A stretch of 64,000 nt of DNA from Hemerocallis citrina (GCA_017893485.1 CM030362.1:264349073-264413072), one strand, 5' to 3'; shown: positions 44,437 through 57,266, counted from the stretch's first letter. Notes: generated by a model not told the origin, from the letters alone. A program made the numbers and translations.

Positions 44437-44603
44437 TATATATATATGTTAAGCATTAAATACTATATTTTTTATTTTGAATGAAACTATTGGTACAAAA
44501 TATTTCATTTGTTCTCAAATAGATCTAAAAACTAACCCATACAGACCCAAATTGACCCTAACTTGACATTTGCATGTCATGAGCCCAAACACATGAACAA
44601 AAA

Positions 44604-44668
44604 AAAATTAAAAATTAAATTAAATTAAATTAAATTAAATTAAATTAAATTAATTAAATTAAATTAAA
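44604..44668. repeat. (AAATT)n in D 5' LTR
   Basis: About 12 AAATT units; the 3' LTR has (AAAT)n plus (AG)n at the same place (51296-51352), so the tract changed after insertion. Confidence 0.92.
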
Positions 44669-47600
44669 GAAACCATAGAGGGTGGTCGGCCAAATTGGAG
44701 GGAAGGAAGAGTTGGATTTTGATTTTTCATGTGGAATCTAGGGTTTTCATGAAGAGACTCAAACACTTGAGTATTGTGAAACCCTAAGAGACCAAAACCA
44801 CTCCTACACTCCACCTCTCTTCTCCCCCAATGCATGCAACCCTCACACCCTCTATCTTTCTCAAATCTCGGCCCAAGCAACCCCCCTCTCTATTTAATCC
44901 TCTTCTACAAACGCTAACTCCATTCTCTCATTTCTACGCCAACTTAAAGTAGTTTCTTCATGCTAAACCACTCCAAATCCCCTTCCTACACTTGAGTTGA
45001 TGTTTTGAAAGCAAGAAAGGCAAGAAAGAGCCAAAGAGGAGCCAAGGAGAAGCCAAGGAGGAGCCAAGGAGTGAAGCACTAGGAGCAAGAAGGAACTCGG
45101 AGTTGAAATTCATCTACAAACAAAGATGTGTGTTTTTAAACCTTTGTAGTATTTAATTTTATGTGGTGAAATTGTGATGTAGTTTTGATATCATGAGAAG
45201 TCATGAAATGTGTAATTAAGTGTTAGGAATTCGTTGCATGCTAGTTTATTAGTGGAAGACTAGATAAAAACCTAGTACAGAGGTAAACAGAAAAGTGTGC
45301 TAGATCTAGATGCTATAACTGAAAAATTACTTGGAGTTTAAAGTTAAAATTTTAAACATAGACTCTTATGCATATTATACACCTTCCTTCCAAATTTCAT
45401 AACTTTTGGAATTTATTTGCTATTTTAATTAAATACAAACTTGAACTCTGACTGTACAGAAAACAGACTTAGCTTGTGTTCTGACTATGATTTTCCAAAT
45501 CTCATAAATCTATAACAACTTGAGATCTATTGTTGAAATTTTAGTATGTGCTTCTAATATTATTCTATTTCTTGAATTTAAATTTTATAATTTTTGGACA
45601 TCGTTTGCTAATTTTAGAAAATCCGAAACCATTGGCTATTCTGAAAAGAAAAAAACTAAGTGAAAAAGATCTGTTTTGTTTTTAGCTAATCTTCAAGAAA
45701 TCATAACTTGAAAAATACTTGATAGAATCACTTGAAATTTAAATATGTTCTGTTACCATGTATTAAGAACCTATTTTTAAAATTTTATGAAGTTTAGAGA
45801 TAATTTGATATTTTAAAAGTAATTTTTATTAGCAATGGTTAGTTGTTGCTCTGATCTGGGAATATTTGCATACATGTTAAAGAATGAATTATTTGACCAC
45901 TTTAACGACATAATCTGAAGAAGCATGAAACTAGGAAGTTGTAGTAGACACATAGATCTTTCTGTAATGTCTAAAAACTCATGATTTAGGTCAGTACACG
46001 GAATATAATGAATCTTGCAAGTGACAACAGAAACACAGTGATTCTTAAAGCTCACTATTTTGCACTATGCCTATGAGATTGAGTTAGAACTTGTAGATTT
46101 GAGTTTTTAGTTGCTGTTTGTAAGTTATAAATCATGTTGTGGATATAGGAATGAGCTAAGACTTAAATTTATTAAGTTTTATGTTGTGGGTAGCTCACAT
46201 GTGCTTTATAGAGCTACAATTTAGACATACTTGTTCACTATTTTGAAGTAGAAATTGTGATAGGTGTTTATGGATTGATGTTGATCACTTTGGGATGAGA
46301 TTCCCAAATTGTGCTTGTGCTTGAGGAATATGTGTGTTTCTGTTGTCACTTGCAAAATTCATTAATTTGTGTTTGCTGTCTACTCGATCCCGTTTCTTCA
46401 ATGAAACGGGACCGGGAACGACCCCATTTTGGAATGAACCCTAGTTGTATGCTTGCTGTTTGGAAATGTGAGTTTCTATTTTTAGAGCTTTTTAGCACTC
46501 TTTTTGGGTATTCATGGTGTAGGATTTATTCCTAGGGTAGTGTACCCTTGTTGGGCTACATTGGGTGTTTTGAGACTCTAGGATTGAGTCATGGTAGTAT
46601 ATCTAGACGGGTAGAATAGAAACCTGTGTCGTCCCGAACGTGTGGGAGGAGACGACTCGTGCGTCGACTACTTGCCGTTCATGGAAGGATTCCATCGTTG
46701 TGTTTGATGTGACCACTTTTCGAGGACTGTGGAGCGTGAAGATAGCGGGAACAACGTGTTTGGGTCGGGCTGGGGTTGCGATCTAACTTCAATCATAGAT
46801 GGTGGTTGTGGCGATCGACGGAGTCAGTTTGTCGTTGGTTCCAGCCAAGTGTGGGCTGAGCGGGCTAGCCATTGGCCCGGATTTCGAGGGCTAGGTTGAG
46901 CCCTTTTGTGGGGTGGGTTAAGTCCTAATAAAGAAAAGGGTAATTAACTAGAAAAGTGTATACAAGTAGAGCTTAACTAGTTGTTCATAATAAATAAAGT
47001 TGTTTGCTAAGTTAGGGCTTGGAAATACTTGATAGATCGCCTAACTAAGAGAATTGGTTAAAGTGAAATAGACCTTGACTCGCTAAATAATTCATATCTA
47101 ATAAGATAAAGAAAGAGAATTAGAGATTGACTAGAGTCGTGTTACTTGATAATCAGATGATCAGATAAAAAGCTAGTAATCGTTTAATTAACCTTATTCT
47201 TAATCTTGGTCCTAGAGTAAGTTAGCTCTTGTAACTTGGATTTTTGGTATTGTATGATTATTTCGAGTCGTTGTTGCATGTAAGGACAGGCACTAGTGGG
47301 TGTTGTGTTCGCCTGTCAGGGCAACGCTGGCATCTTCACGCCTGGCCGAATCCTAGGTTCGTTTAATGCGGGCAGGGGACTTAAAGTTTACTTTGTGAGT
47401 GAACTTTGTGGGGGCTCTATTGTCTTCGGCATGAGTGCCTTTATGTCTGTAACAACCTTTGAGGAGGTTTGGAGTGGTGGCATCGTCTCGGCTGTAAGTT
47501 CTGGTCTAGTATAAGGATGAGGGCAGCAAAGAGTTGGGGAACCCTTCATATCTGTCAGGTCTTATGTTGATCAATGCAGGCATGAGACTTAGAGACTGCT

Positions 47601-48135
47601 CTGTGAGTGAACTCTGTAGGGGCTCTAAAACAACGTCCTCGGTGAGGAGCCCTAGTTTCCGTACATCAGCTTTTGTTGAGGTCCAGAGATACGGAATTAT
47701 CGTAACCTACTATGGGTTTTAGCCGCGACGGAGTAAACCGCGCGACTGCGACCCTGGCACAGTGGATAAAACATGAGGAATTGGACACCACTAGCATGGC
47801 AGCGACTGGAGTAAACCGGACGACTGCAACCTCATCATCACTAGAGTATCAGAAACAGGAGAGAGCACAAGAGTAGGATACATAGCGGGGGATCGAACTC
47901 CATCAATTGAAGAACGTCGTTTGGTTGGAAAATGTGTAGTTTGGGATGCATATCTCTCCAATCAAGCGTTCATTAGCTTTGGGAGCATGTGTGCATAGTG
48001 TGTGCATTAGATCTAGGCCATGGCATACACCGAGACGTTTTTGACATCACTTTTTCTTTTGCATCAAATTTTGGTTGTTGAGGTTTGGAATCGCTATATT
48101 ATAGCATAGCAAGGATCACTATATTATAGCATTGC

Positions 48136-48155
48136 GTCAGTTGTATTCAACTGAC
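48136..48155 (+). other. Perfect palindrome near D LTR 3' end
   Basis: GTCAGTTG-TATT-CAACTGAC, followed by GTGCCCACAG. Equivalents: 54519 (D 3' LTR), 18535 (B), 27556 (T1). Confidence 0.7.
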
Positions 48156-48329
48156 GTGCCCACAGTTTGGTGAGTTTGCAGGACTACTTGATCATGGGGA
48201 GCGCAGGGATGACTCGAGTCGTGGAAAGCATCCAAGTGGAAGTTACTGTTCAATTTTATTGTATATTCATGATGTATCAATTTATTATAATTGTTGTAAT
48301 CATTGTACATTGTAATGATATTTTGATGT

Positions 48330-48335
48330 AATAAA
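48330..48335 (+). terminator. Poly(A) signal of the D 5' LTR
   Basis: GTAATAAATGTTTTTAATTTTC, about 100 bp before the LTR end; in the 3' LTR it is at 54713. Confidence 0.5.
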
Positions 48336-48437
48336 TGTTTTTAATTTTCTGTGATTTTGTTATGTTATGATTCATTTGAAGAAAGATCCTGGCTTGTGTC
48401 ACGGGGTCCGGGTATTAGGAACTCGGGGTGTTACAGT

Positions 48438-48450
48438 TGGTATCAGAGCC
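48438..48450 (+). other. Primer-binding site of the D element
   Basis: TGGTATCAGAGCC two bases after the LTR end GTGTTACA. This is the initiator-Met tRNA type PBS used by many plant LTR elements. Confidence 0.9.
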
Positions 48451-48633
48451 GACTTCAAATTGTAGTCTAACACAACTAGAAATTAGACTTGGATGCCCCG
48501 ATAGAATCGGTTTTAGTGCAGATGTTGGATGAATGAAATATGACATTTTGGTTGGTATAAATCTTGATGTGATTTAGGCTGCTATCATAATATTAATCAC
48601 CTTAGACAGCCTATATTAACATTCATTACTTAG

Positions 48634-49666
48634 ATGTCGAGGAACACCCGCAGTGGCAGAAGGGCTGGAGATGAAGGAATTTGGGCCAACAATGCAGGAC
48701 ACAACATTGAAACCGAGTTTGCACGGATGTTCCAGACAATGGCCATGTTTATGGAGGCACAGCGTAACTTCGTGCTGCATCTCGCAGCACCTGTAGGCAA
48801 CATGGGGAACGTTGTCCCTGATCAGGTGAAAATGGTAGAATCCTTTAAGAGGATGAAGCCTCCAGTTATCGAAGGGCAGACGGACCCCACAGCTGCAGAT
48901 GATTGAATATGCCAGGTCGATACCATTTTCGAGGTGTTCGAGACCCTAGATGGGAGCAAGGTCAAGTTGGGTATTATCATCTTGGAGAAAGATGCAGGTT
49001 TATGGTGGTAATCCTTCAAGCACGGACTGGGAGAAGGACCTATTGCATGGGAAGACTTTTAGGAGGAATTTAGGCAGCACTATTTTCCCATCGACATCCA
49101 GGAGGAGAAGACGATGGAGTTTATCAACCTACGTCAAGGAGGCATGAACGTTCGGGAATATGAGACAAAGTTTACACAGATGTCTCGCTATGCCCCAGAG
49201 ATGATCCAGGATGAGGTCAAAAGGGCTAAGAGGTTGGAACACGGATTAAGGCCGGCACTGAGGATGAGGATGGTGCCATTGTGTATCCGGAGGTTCGAGA
49301 AATTGGTGAGGAGGGCGGCGGTGACCGAATAGGACAAGAACCAGAGCCAGCTGCCACAGGGTAAGGCAGGAAATGGGAACAAGGGAAAGAGACCCGCAAC
49401 TGCAGTGAGTTTCGAAGGACAAACCACAACTCAAAAATTTAAGAAACCTAACACCACAGAGGGAAAACCAACACAATAGCTGTTACTTCTGTAGAGAGCC
49501 AGGACATTTTAAAAGTCAATGCCCAAAGAAGGCTCAGACAAGTACTTGTTATAACTGTAGAGAGGCCGAGCATAAGAAGTCAGACTGTCCACAACTGCAA
49601 GGGAATACCGATGGCCAGACTCAGGAAGTGGTCGATAAGGGAAAGAAACCCTTTCGCCAGGGATGA
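48634..49666 (+). pseudogene. gag with two CCHC zinc knuckles
   Basis: This is the nucleocapsid/capsid protein of the D element. The ATG at 48634 begins MSRNTRSGRRAGDEGIWANN, followed by MVESFKRMKPPVIEGQTDPT. After stops (TGA near 48904, where Trp is expected in DDWI; TAA near 49010; TAG near 49061) the frame continues EEFRQHYFPIDIQEEKTMEF, REYETKFTQMSRYAPEMIQD and RRFEKLVRRAAVTE. After a frameshift near 49450 two knuckles follow: CYFCREPGHFKSQC (49480-49521) and CYNCREAEHKKSDC (49549-49590), both CX2CX4HX4C. It ends at TGA 49664. The order fits chromovirus gag. No protease follows. Confidence 0.92.
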
Positions 49667-50105
49667 ATGTCACCTTGACTGAAGGAGATGCAGGGAACTG
49701 CGATGCTATCACTAGCATAAAGGATTCATAGTGGATTATTTTGTCTTTTGATTAAGTAACAGAATTCTGTAATCTCCCTTATGTACCTGGATTTTGGGAT
49801 GCTAAATTAACTATGATGATATGCTTTGAAAATGGTGTGTTATGCTCTTGTTAGGGGTTAAATTCTTTTTGGAATACTAGCAAGGTGTTAGGGAGGCAAC
49901 CCTGCAATCGAAGTAGTGGTTGATTGCAGTGAAGCAGTCCTCATGGGAGGAAGCTGAACTGCATTTCTTGGTCTTATCCTTTTCCTAAGGAGGGAGTGGT
50001 CAGCGACCCGTAGAAGTGCAACCGAGAGCTAGAAGACATGATGAGAACTTGAATCGGGCACTAGAAGGGAGATACGATGAAGCAAGAACGACCGTGAGGA
50101 TGAGG
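49667..50105 (+). other. Non-coding spacer where pol would be expected
   Basis: No domain or long ORF is seen. Scattered pieces such as TGAATGTCACCTTGACTGAAGG directly continue gag. The missing RT and integrase are a property of the element, unless a deletion removed them. Confidence 0.7.
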
Positions 50106-50806
50106 GCTCCAGAATGATCCAAGGAGTGAGATATTACCTAGTATTCCAGACGAGGGATGAAATAGACCCCAGAATGATTTGTAGAGTGGGAATGATCTCC
50201 AGTATTTCGGGATGAGAGAAACACTCACGGGGAGTTCGTGTGATGAAGGCTCCAGAATGATCCGCGGAGTGAGATATTCCCCAGTATTCTAGATGAGAGA
50301 TGAAATAAGCCCCAGAATGATCTGTGGAGTGGGATTGATCTCCAGTATTTCGGGATGAGAGCAACACTCACAAGGATTTCGTGTGATGAGGGCTCCAGAT
50401 TGATCCACAGAGTGAGATATTCTCTAGTATTGCAGATGAGGGATGAAATAGTCCCCAGAATGATCTGTGGAGTGGGATTGGTCTCTAGTATTTCGGGAAT
50501 GAGAGCAACACACATGGGGAGTTTTGTGTGATGAGGGCTCCAGAATGATCCACGGAGTGAGATATTTTCCAGTATTCCAGACGAGGGATGAAATAGGCCT
50601 TAGAATGATATGTGAAGTGGGAGTGATCTCCAGTATTTCGGGATGAGAGCAACATACATGGGGAGTTCGTGTGATGAGGGCTCCAGAATGATCTACGGAG
50701 TGAGATATTCCCCAGTATTCCAGACGAGGGATGAAATAGGCCCCAGAATGATCTGTGGAGTGGGACTGATCTCCAGTATCTCGGGACAAGAGTGACATCC
50801 AAAAAT
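50106..50806 (+). repeat. 143-bp tandem repeat, about 5 copies
   Basis: Equivalent points (GTGAGATATT) occur at 50128, 50271, 50414, 50559 and 50702, spaced 143, 143, 145 and 143 bp. Each unit is itself two related halves: CCAGAATGATCCACGGAGTG followed by CAGTATTCCAGACGAGGGA, and CCAGAATGATCTGTGGAGTG followed by CAGTATTTCGGGATGAGAG. A decayed partial copy runs to about 50905. The unit length, near a multiple of three in some frames, leaves a minus-strand ORF of 153 codons (50424-50885) that I regard as a repeat artefact. Confidence 0.92.
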
Positions 50807-51057
50807 GGTGATTGATTGCCAGAATTTTCGGGACAAGGGAAGAAATAGGCCCTAGAATGATCCACGAAGTGAGGTTGACCTTCAATAAATCGGGACGAGA
50901 GCCTATACTCGCAGGATGATAAAACTCTTGGTAGCTATCGTGATGATTGTTTGTGCAATTGGGGATTGTGAACCCCGTATGAGAAAATGTATTTCTCGAG
51001 TTATTTGGTTAACTCATGTTTTCCTCCCCACTTAGCGTAGTTCTGAGTACAGAACTA

Positions 51058-51072
51058 TTCTAAGGAGGGAGT
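51058..51072 (+). other. Polypurine tract of the D element
   Basis: CTAAGGAGGGAGTGA just before the 3' LTR. The LTR's first ~14 bases are missing here, so the TG is lost. Confidence 0.7.
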
Positions 51073-51079
51073 GAATTTT

Positions 51080-51082
<3 letters not shown>

Positions 51083-51136
<54 letters not shown>
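51083..51136. repeat. (AT)n in D 3' LTR
   Basis: 27 units, the empty counterpart of the tract that received ~2.7 kb of inserts in the 5' LTR. Confidence 0.95.
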
Positions 51137-51139
<3 letters not shown>

Positions 51140-51295
51140 ATGCTAAACATTAAACACTATATTTTTATTTTGAATAAAACTATTGGTACAAAATATTTCA
51201 TTTGCTCTCAACTAGACCTAAAAACTAATCCATAATGACCCAAATTGACCCTAACTTGTGCATGATATGAGCACAAACACATGAACAAAAAAAAT

Positions 51296-51316
51296 AAAAA
51301 TAAATAAATAAATAAA

Positions 51317-51352
<36 letters not shown>
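51296..51352. repeat. (AAAT)n then (AG)n
   Basis: About 6 AAAT units followed by 16 AG units. Confidence 0.93.
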
Positions 51353-51356
<4 letters not shown>

Positions 51357-54300
51357 TGAAAGAAGCCACAGGGGGTGGCCAGCCAAATTTGGAGGGAAGG
51401 AAGAGTTGGATTTTGTTTTTTCATGTGGAATCTATGAGACTCAAGCACTTGAGTATTGTGAAACCCTAAGAGACCAAAACCACTCCTACACTCCACCTCT
51501 CTTCTCCCCCAATGCATGCAGCCCTCACACCTTCTCTCTTTCTCAAATCCCGGCCCAAGCAACCCCTTCTCTCTATTTATTCCCCTTCTACAAACCCTAA
51601 CTCCATTTTCTCATTTCTATTCCAACTTAAACTAGTTTTTCCATTCTAAACCACTCCAAATCTCCCTCCTACACTTGAGTTGCTGTTTTGGAAGCAAGAA
51701 GGGAAAGAAGGAGTCAAAGAGGAGCCGAGGAGAAGCCAAGGAGCCAAGGAGTGAAGCACTAGGAGCAAGAAGGAACTCGGAGTTGAAATTCATCTACAAT
51801 CAAAGGTGGGTGTTTCTAAACCTTCGGAGTTGAATTTATTTGCTATTTTAATTAAATACAAACTTGAACTCTGACTGTACAGAAATATACTTAGCTTGTG
51901 TTCTGAATATGATTTTCCAAAGCTCATAACTCTGTAACTACTTGAGATCTAATGTTGAAATTTTAATATGTGCTTCTAATATGTGTATAGTGCTTGAATA
52001 TAAAATTTTATAATTTTTGGACATCATTTGCTATTTTTAGAAAATCCGAAGCCACTGGCTATTTTGAAAAGAAAAGCCAGAGTGAAAATGATGTGTTATG
52101 TTTTTACCTAATTTCAAGAAATCATAACTTATAAAATACTTGATAGAATCACTAGAAATTTAAATATGTTCTGTTACCATGTATGAAGAACCTTTTTTTT
52201 CTCAAATTTTATGAAGTTTAAAGATCATTTGATATTTTAAAAGTAATTCTTGTTAGCAATAGTTAGTTGTTACTCTGTTCTAAGAATGTTTACATGCATG
52301 TTAAAGAATGACTTATTTGACCACTTTAACCACATAATCTGAAGAAGAATATAAACAGGAAGTTGTAGTAGACACATAGATCTTTCTGTAATGTCTAATA
52401 ACTCATGATTTGGATCAATACACGAATTATAATATATTTTTCAAGTGACAACAGAAACACAGAGATTCTTAAAGCTCACTATTTTGCACTATGCCTATGA
52501 GATTGAGTTAGAATGGGTAGATTTGAGTTTTTAGTTACTGTTTGTGAGTTATAAATCATGTTTTGGATGTAGGAATGAGCTAAGGCTTAAATTTACTAAG
52601 TTTTATGTTGTGGGTAGCTCACATGTTCTTTGTAGAGCTACAATTTAGATATACTTGTTCACTATTTTGAAGTAAAAATTGTGATAGGTACATATGGATT
52701 GATGTTGATCACTTTGCTATGAGATTCATGCCCAATTTGTGCTTGTACTTGCTGTCTACTTTGAGTTGAAGCATGGGGATCACTCGATCGCGTTTCTTCA
52801 ATGAAACGAGACCTGGAACGACTCCGTTTTGGCATGAACGACTTGGAAATGTGAGTTTCCATTTTTAGAGCTTTTTAGCACTCTTTTTGGGTACTCATGG
52901 TGTAGGATTTATTCCTAGAGTAGTGTACCATTGTTGGGCTACATTGATGAGTTTTGAGACTCTAGGATTGAGTCATGATGATATATCTAGATGGGTAGAA
53001 TAGGAACCCGTGTCACCTCGAATGCGTGAGAGGAGATGACTCGTGCACCGACGTGCTCGCTGTTCATGGAAGGATACCATCGTTGTGTTTGATGATACCA
53101 CTTGTCGAGGACCATGGAGCATGAGGATAGCGAGAGCAACATGTTTAGGTCGAGCCGAGGTTGCGATCTAACTCCAATCATATATGGCGGTTGCGGCGAT
53201 CGATAGTGTCAGTTCGTCGTTGGTTCAGGCCAAGTGTGGGCCGAGCAGGCCAACCCTTGGGCCGGTTTTCGAGGGCTAGGTTGAACCCTATTGTGGGATG
53301 GGTTAAATCCTAATAATGAAAATGGTAATTAACTAGAAAGAGTCTATAAGTAGAACTTAACTAGTTGTTTGTAATAAATAAAGTTGTTTACTGAGTTATG
53401 GCTTGGTAATACTTGATAGGATGCCTAACTAAAAGAATTGGTTAAAATGAAATAAACCTACACTCGCCTAATAATTCATATCTAATGAGATAAAGTAAGA
53501 GTTAGAGATTGACTAGAGTCGTGGAACTTGATAATCAGATGATCAGATAAAAAGCTAGTAATCGTTTAATTAACCTTATTCTTAATCTTGGTCCTATAGT
53601 AGGTTAGCTCGTGTACCTTGGGTTTGTGGTGTTGAAGGATTAGTTCGAGTCGTTGTTGAATGTAAGGATAGGCACTAGTGGGTGTTGTGTTCACCTATTA
53701 GGGGGACGCATGGCATCTTCACGCCTGGCCGAATCCTAGGTTCGTTTAATGCGGGCAGAGAACTTAGAGACTGCTTTGTGAGTGAACTCTGTGGGGGCTC
53801 TATTGTCTTCGGCGTGAGTGACTTTATGTCTGTAACAATCTTTGAGGAGGTTAGGAGTGGTGGCGTCGTCTTGACTGCAAGTTCTGGTCTAGTGTAAGGA
53901 CGAGGGCAGCAGAGAGTTGGGGAACCCTTCATATCCGTCAGGTCCTATATTTATCAATGCGGACAGAGGACTTAGAGACTACTCTGTGAGTGAAATCTTT
54001 GGGGTCTCTAAAACAACGTCCTCGGCGAGGAGCCCTTGTGTCCGTACATCAGCTTTTGGTAAGGTCCGGAGATGCGGAATTACCGCAACCTACTATGGGT
54101 TTTAGCCGCAACGGAGTAAACTGTGCGACTGCGACCCCGGGCACAGTTGATAAAACATGAGGAATTGGATACCACTAGAATGGCAGCGACTGGAGTAAAC
54201 CGGACGACTGCAACCTCATCATTCATTGGAGTATCAGAGATAAAAGAGAGCACAAGAGTAGCATGCATAGCAGGGGATCGAACTCCATCAATTGAAGAAG

Positions 54301-54818
54301 GTCGTTTGGTTGGGGAATATATAGTATGTGATGCAAATCTCTCCAATTAAGCGTGCATTAACTTTAGGAGCATGTGTGCATAGTGTGTGCATTAGATCTA
54401 GGCCATGGCATACACCGACACTTGTTTGACATCACTTTTTTTTGCATCAAATTTTGGTTGTTGAGGTTTAGAATAGCTATATTATAGAATTGCGATGATC
54501 ACTGTATTATAGCATTGTGTCAGTTGTATTCAACTGATGTGCCCACAGTTTGGTGAGTTTGTAGGACTACTTGATCGTGGGGAGAGCGGGGAAGACTCGA
54601 GCAGTGGAAAGCATCCAAGTGGAAGTTACTGTCTAATTTTACTGTATATTCTTGATGTATCAATTTATTGTAATTGTTGTAATCATTGGACATTGTAATG
54701 ACATTTTGATGTAATAAAAGTTTTTAATTTCTTGTGATTTTGTTGTTTTATGACTCATTTTAAAAAAGATCATGGCTTGTGTCACGGGTTCCAGGTATTG
54801 GGAACTCGGGGCGTTACA

Positions 54819-57123
54819 GGCACCTCTACAGCTCCCACAGTGTTAACTTCATGAGTTTCCGGGTTTGACTCATCCTCATGGGTAGGCAAACGATCATCTA
54901 CGTCACCGTCACCTCCCCCCCGAAGTGGGCGAGGCCTCAGAAAACTTCATGGACTAGAGGAAACCTTCGAGCTCGAGAAGGGGGTGCTTTTGCAGCACAT
55001 GCTCAATGGCCCGATCGTACCCTTGATCCTGGGAAAAAATAACCTTGTCAATGGCACATAGCTTCGCGACCTACAACTTCTTCTCGTTCTCTTGCATGAG
55101 GATCTTCTCTCTCCTACTGAGCCTGGTCCTCGGCAACGGTGGTCAGCTCCACCTTCAAGGCTCACTCGCGAGCTTCTGAGGCTTGGACCAACAGGTTCTG
55201 CTCCTTCATCTCCCTCTCGTACCTCCTAGCATTTTGCTCGGACTGATGGAGAATGTGGGCGTAATGCCTCCTTAACTTTGCCCCTTGCAGAGTCATTTGT
55301 GAACGAAGAGCCAAAACTTAGAAACTTTCAAGAACACGAAAAATTCAAGTAACAGGGCGTAGGAAGCACTTACCATCATATGGGCCTGAGCGCACTTCAT
55401 GAAGCATGACTCAAGGGTCTCGATCGCGAGGCTCTCCTTGTCCCGAGGGGTGGCCAGGTGCTCCACCGCCTTGATAACCACCAGACCCTCAGTTAGAGAG
55501 TCCACCAACTTCACGGACTAGTTGGGGGCTCATGGCACGAACCCCTCCTCCCCTACGATCTCCCTGGCCTCGGGAAGGATGGGTGGGAGACTAGACTTCA
55601 CCACCTCGCAACCTTAAGGTTGCTAGGGCTCAGCACTGCCTTGGCCAAGCCGGAGGCGCCCGAAGCTCTTGATCTTTTGGATTTTGCCCCAGAAGCCCGC
55701 TTGGATGTGGCAGCAGTGGGCCTCCTCTTCTTGTTCTACTGCACGGCCGCCTTCTTTTTGTCCAAGAAGGATCTCCTTGCTTCGATCTCCGAATTATCCA
55801 TAGCGGCAAAAGATAACATGAACTGTGAGAACAAAGGGAAAATAATAGACGGAAAAAGAATATGAAAAACATACAGGGGTCGATGGGGCTCAGTCCAATC
55901 CTCGGTAAGTGCCTCTTGGTTACACTTTCGTAGGGGACACTCCTTTTGGCGATGATCCACTCCAGATCATCATTCTCTTCCTTCGTAAAGTCCTTCTCCC
56001 TCAGGGCTTTGTGGTTAGGTTTGTAGAAGGACTAGTTCGTCGGGATGTCCCAAGGTACCTAGTTCGGAACGTTAAAATACATCTCTTTCCATTCCTTCAT
56101 GGAGTTGGGGTGACCATGAAGTACCCACCTATGGGGGCCAGCGGAGATGTAATTGACCCCCTCATACGTCCCTGTTGAGCTGGTCTCGAGGTAGGCTCGA
56201 AAATACTTCAACTTCAAAGGGACTGCCCTATTCTCACAGAGCAGCATGAAACACACGATCTGCTTCCAGGAGTTCATGACATACTACATCAAACTCAATC
56301 CCACTCAATTCAACACCTGCTTCACAAATGGGTGCAGAGGCAACCAACCCCGAGCTGAAGGCATCGAGTGGAAACATACAGAACCAAGGGGCTAGGTTAT
56401 CAGTTGGTCGGAGCCTCAGGTTCGGTACCATCAACTCATATTACAGAGAAATGAATTACCATGACCGTATCAATGGGATATCACTGCTTGTCAACACGCT
56501 CTATATGTCATCTGCCTTGATCCTTTGACGGCTTGGCGAGGAGGGCTGCATCTCATACCGAACCAAATCCTCAAGATCGTTCGGGTACATTCTGAACAAA
56601 ACAGACTGTTGAAGATAGGGGACGTCGAGCTCGCCTTTCGGCAGAAACTTAATGGGAGACCCAGGGCTGTCGGGAAGTGTCCAGTTCAGTCTCCTACCCC
56701 CGAATATGGGGGGCCCTTGGGATAAAGGGCGATGCCAACCGCTTTAAATGCACGGTCCCCTATGGTAACCTCCCTAGCTTTGCCCTCGCCCTCTTTCCCC
56801 TAGTTTGCTTCTCCTTGATCGTCAGGCCTTTCGTATTAATCCTCGATATTGTCTCCCCCCTTACTCACCAAATTTGGTTTGACTTCCTCCATCCCCTCTT
56901 CACCGCCCTCATCCATATACATGAGTTCACCCTCACCGGCCACCTCCATCTCCTTGACCTCTTCATCTGAATCACCTGATTCCACCACAAAGGGTCTTCA
57001 ACTTCGGATAGGCTAGACCTTGTAGAACTCCTGGACTTCTTCCCAGGATGTGGATTCAGAAGAAGAACCGTTGTCACCTCGGCCAGACATGGAGGCAAAA
57101 GAACTGGACCGAACCCTCGACAT
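54819..57123 (-). pseudogene. Tat antisense ORF, N-terminal and middle part
   Basis: On the minus strand ATG at 57123 starts MSRVRSSSFASMSGRGDNGS, an acidic Ser/Glu-rich N-terminus. Further on, frames give LRLRPTDNLAPWFCMF (about 56420), YEGVNYISAGPHRWVLHGHP and NSMKEWKEMYFNVPN (56170-56060), and LEWIIAKRSVPYESVTKRH (about 55970-55910). This looks like the putative gypsy-type transposon domain (PF04195 family) of Tat antisense ORFs; the function is not known. Stops and frameshifts are frequent. The C-terminal coiled-coil part is at 40793-41658, beyond the D element. Confidence 0.68.
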
Positions 57124-57254
57124 AATATAAAAATACTAACCTGATTGCTAAAAAGGACGTCAGAAAGCAAGTCGTCTTTGCCTAACAAAACCTAGAGAGG
57201 GAAGCTCTGGAGCAATTGAGATAAAGTAATGAGAAGAATATGAAAGAAGGGGGG

Positions 57255-57266
57255 TCTATATAAACG
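57255..57266 (-). promoter_or_regulatory. TATA box for the Tat antisense ORF
   Basis: The minus strand reads CGTTTATATAGACCCCCC, about 130 bp before the ATG at 57123, with a C/T-rich leader between. The string TCTATATAAACG is also TATA-like on the plus strand, so direction is inferred from the ORF. Confidence 0.45.

Larger units (their letters stand above)
51073..54818 (+). mobile_element. D element 3' LTR
   Basis: It starts ATTTTTACATATAT (5' end trimmed), has (AT)27 (51083-51136) without insertions and follows the 5' LTR to GGGGCGTTACA. About 260 bp present in the 5' LTR (45140-45410) are missing at 51822. The donor-like AAGGTGGGT is at 51803. The block ATATAGTATGTGATGCAAAT is at 54319 and AATAAA at 54713. 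ORFs at 53675-54350 are LTR readings found in both LTRs. Confidence 0.88.

Noticed and set aside
50106..50806. CRISPR-like array
   Set aside because: Repeat units are contiguous with no unique spacers, and the sequence is plant retroelement DNA.
50424..50885. Minus-strand ORFs of 126 and 153 codons with repeated SHSTDHSGAYFI-like peptides
   Set aside because: They come from the 143-bp tandem repeats inside the D element; the peptide repetition follows the DNA repeat and no start context or domain supports a gene.
53675..54350. Several 60-90 codon ORFs on both strands, with partners at 47296-47722
   Set aside because: They lie in both D LTRs and differ by frameshifts between the copies, so there is no sign of selection on a protein.
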